A DNA stretch of 64,000 bases from Acidobacteriota bacterium (GTDB lineage Bacteria; Acidobacteriota; Vicinamibacteria; Fen-336): positions 1 through 64,000 of the forward strand of contig WYBL01000028.1 of the NCBI GenBank assembly GCA_011526565.1. The letters run 5' to 3'. How positions within the stretch are numbered: the first letter of the stretch is position 1; each line of letters opens with the position of its first letter. Shown in pieces: positions 63,769 to 64,000 of the stretch. The position numbers and the translations under genes are program-made. The notes under the pieces were generated by a model. The model saw only the letters and a list, made by a program, of their open reading frames with translations. It searched no databases and was not told the origin of the DNA.

Positions 63769-64000
63769 ATGGGTCCCGCTCGTGCCGACGATGTCACGCG
63801 CTTGCTGAAGGAGTGGAGCGGCGGCGATCGCGCGGCGCTCGACGCGCTGATCCCGCTCGTCCACCAGGAGCTGCGCCGGGTCGCGGCCCGCCACCTGCGC
63901 CGCGAGCGCTCGGACCACACGCTGCAGGCCACGGCGCTCGTCAACGAGGCGTACATGCGCCTCGCCGACCAGCGCACGCCGCACTGGCAGAACCGGCTCC
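63769..64000 (+). CDS. ECF-family sigma factor (N-terminal part, runs off the window)
   Basis: The frame is open from ATG 63769 to the window end (77 codons seen). It begins 'DDVTRLLKEWSGGDRAALDA', continues 'LVHQELRRVAARHLRRERSD' and then 'TLQATALVNEAYMRLADQ'. This matches region 2 of the ECF subfamily abundant in Acidobacteriota and Planctomycetes (the TIGR02999 type), whose genes usually precede a Ser/Thr kinase gene. Region 4 lies outside the window. It is separated from the FHA/J-like gene by 52 nt and may have its own promoter. Confidence 0.88.
   Translation, partial: MGPARADDVTRLLKEWSGGDRAALDALIPLVHQELRRVAARHLRRERSDHTLQATALVNEAYMRLADQRTPHWQNRL

Overview
This is a 64 kb stretch of a very GC-rich (roughly 70% or more) bacterial chromosome. 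The gene content points to an Acidobacteriota-type organism, for example Thermoanaerobaculia or Holophagae relatives. The pointers are many secreted peptidases (M49-like, M14, S9, tricorn/S41), a large BNR/sortilin-like protein, a ferredoxin-linked 2-oxoacid oxidoreductase, protein kinase and FHA signalling, and an ECF sigma factor of the type common in that phylum. The taxonomic call is inference. No rRNA, CRISPR array or intact mobile element is visible. Two tRNAs are present, Gln(CTG) and Ser(GCT).

Layout. Positions 1-9 kb hold the tail of an IS630-like transposase, a Cys-rich secreted peptide, an M49-like peptidase, a choice-of-anchor-I-type secreted protein, a rhamnogalacturonan-acetylesterase-like SGNH hydrolase, a broken methyltransferase gene, an amidohydrolase and an alpha/beta hydrolase. 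Positions 9-16.5 kb are an apparent operon: a membrane-anchored Ser/Thr kinase, a BNR/sortilin-like protein and an M14 carboxypeptidase. Positions 16.5-20.7 kb carry an MBOAT O-acyltransferase with its membrane partner, a universal stress protein and a Cys-cluster protein. Positions 20.7-31.4 kb carry tRNA-Gln, a sulfatase-like remnant, a polytopic membrane protein, a two-component system divergent from a Spy/CpxP-like protein, an HD-GYP response regulator, two MacB-type permeases divergent from an HlyD-type adaptor, and a nucleotidyltransferase pair.

Positions 31.4-41 kb encode KorA, KorB and a ferritin-like protein, then Ddl with a GT-C-like membrane protein, tRNA-Ser, and a three-subunit molybdenum hydroxylase. 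Positions 41-47.3 kb hold a tricorn-like protease downstream of an S9 peptidase. GltX lies divergent to these at 47.35-48.84 kb.

The most unusual region is 48,991-63,716. Fifteen tightly packed genes run in one direction: nine Ala/Glu/Gln-rich helical or coiled-coil proteins in tandem (one ending in six 16-residue repeats), a protein with a membrane hairpin and a proline-rich tail that resembles a dynamin-like protein without a P-loop, a short Hsp70/DnaK-type ATPase, a single-pass membrane protein, an FHA-TM protein, a secreted PEGA-like/PDZ protein, and an FHA protein with a J-domain-like C-terminus lacking HPD. An ECF sigma factor gene starts just after it and runs off the window. I read this as a candidate undescribed system in which an Hsp70-family ATPase and phosphothreonine-reading FHA proteins govern assembly of helical rods at the membrane. 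The protein features are seen in the sequence; the function is inference.

Many genes have a TAnnnT hexamer 6-13 nt before the start codon and no Shine-Dalgarno sequence, which suggests widespread leaderless or very short-leader transcripts. Other genes, mostly inside operons, have good AGGAGG-type sites.
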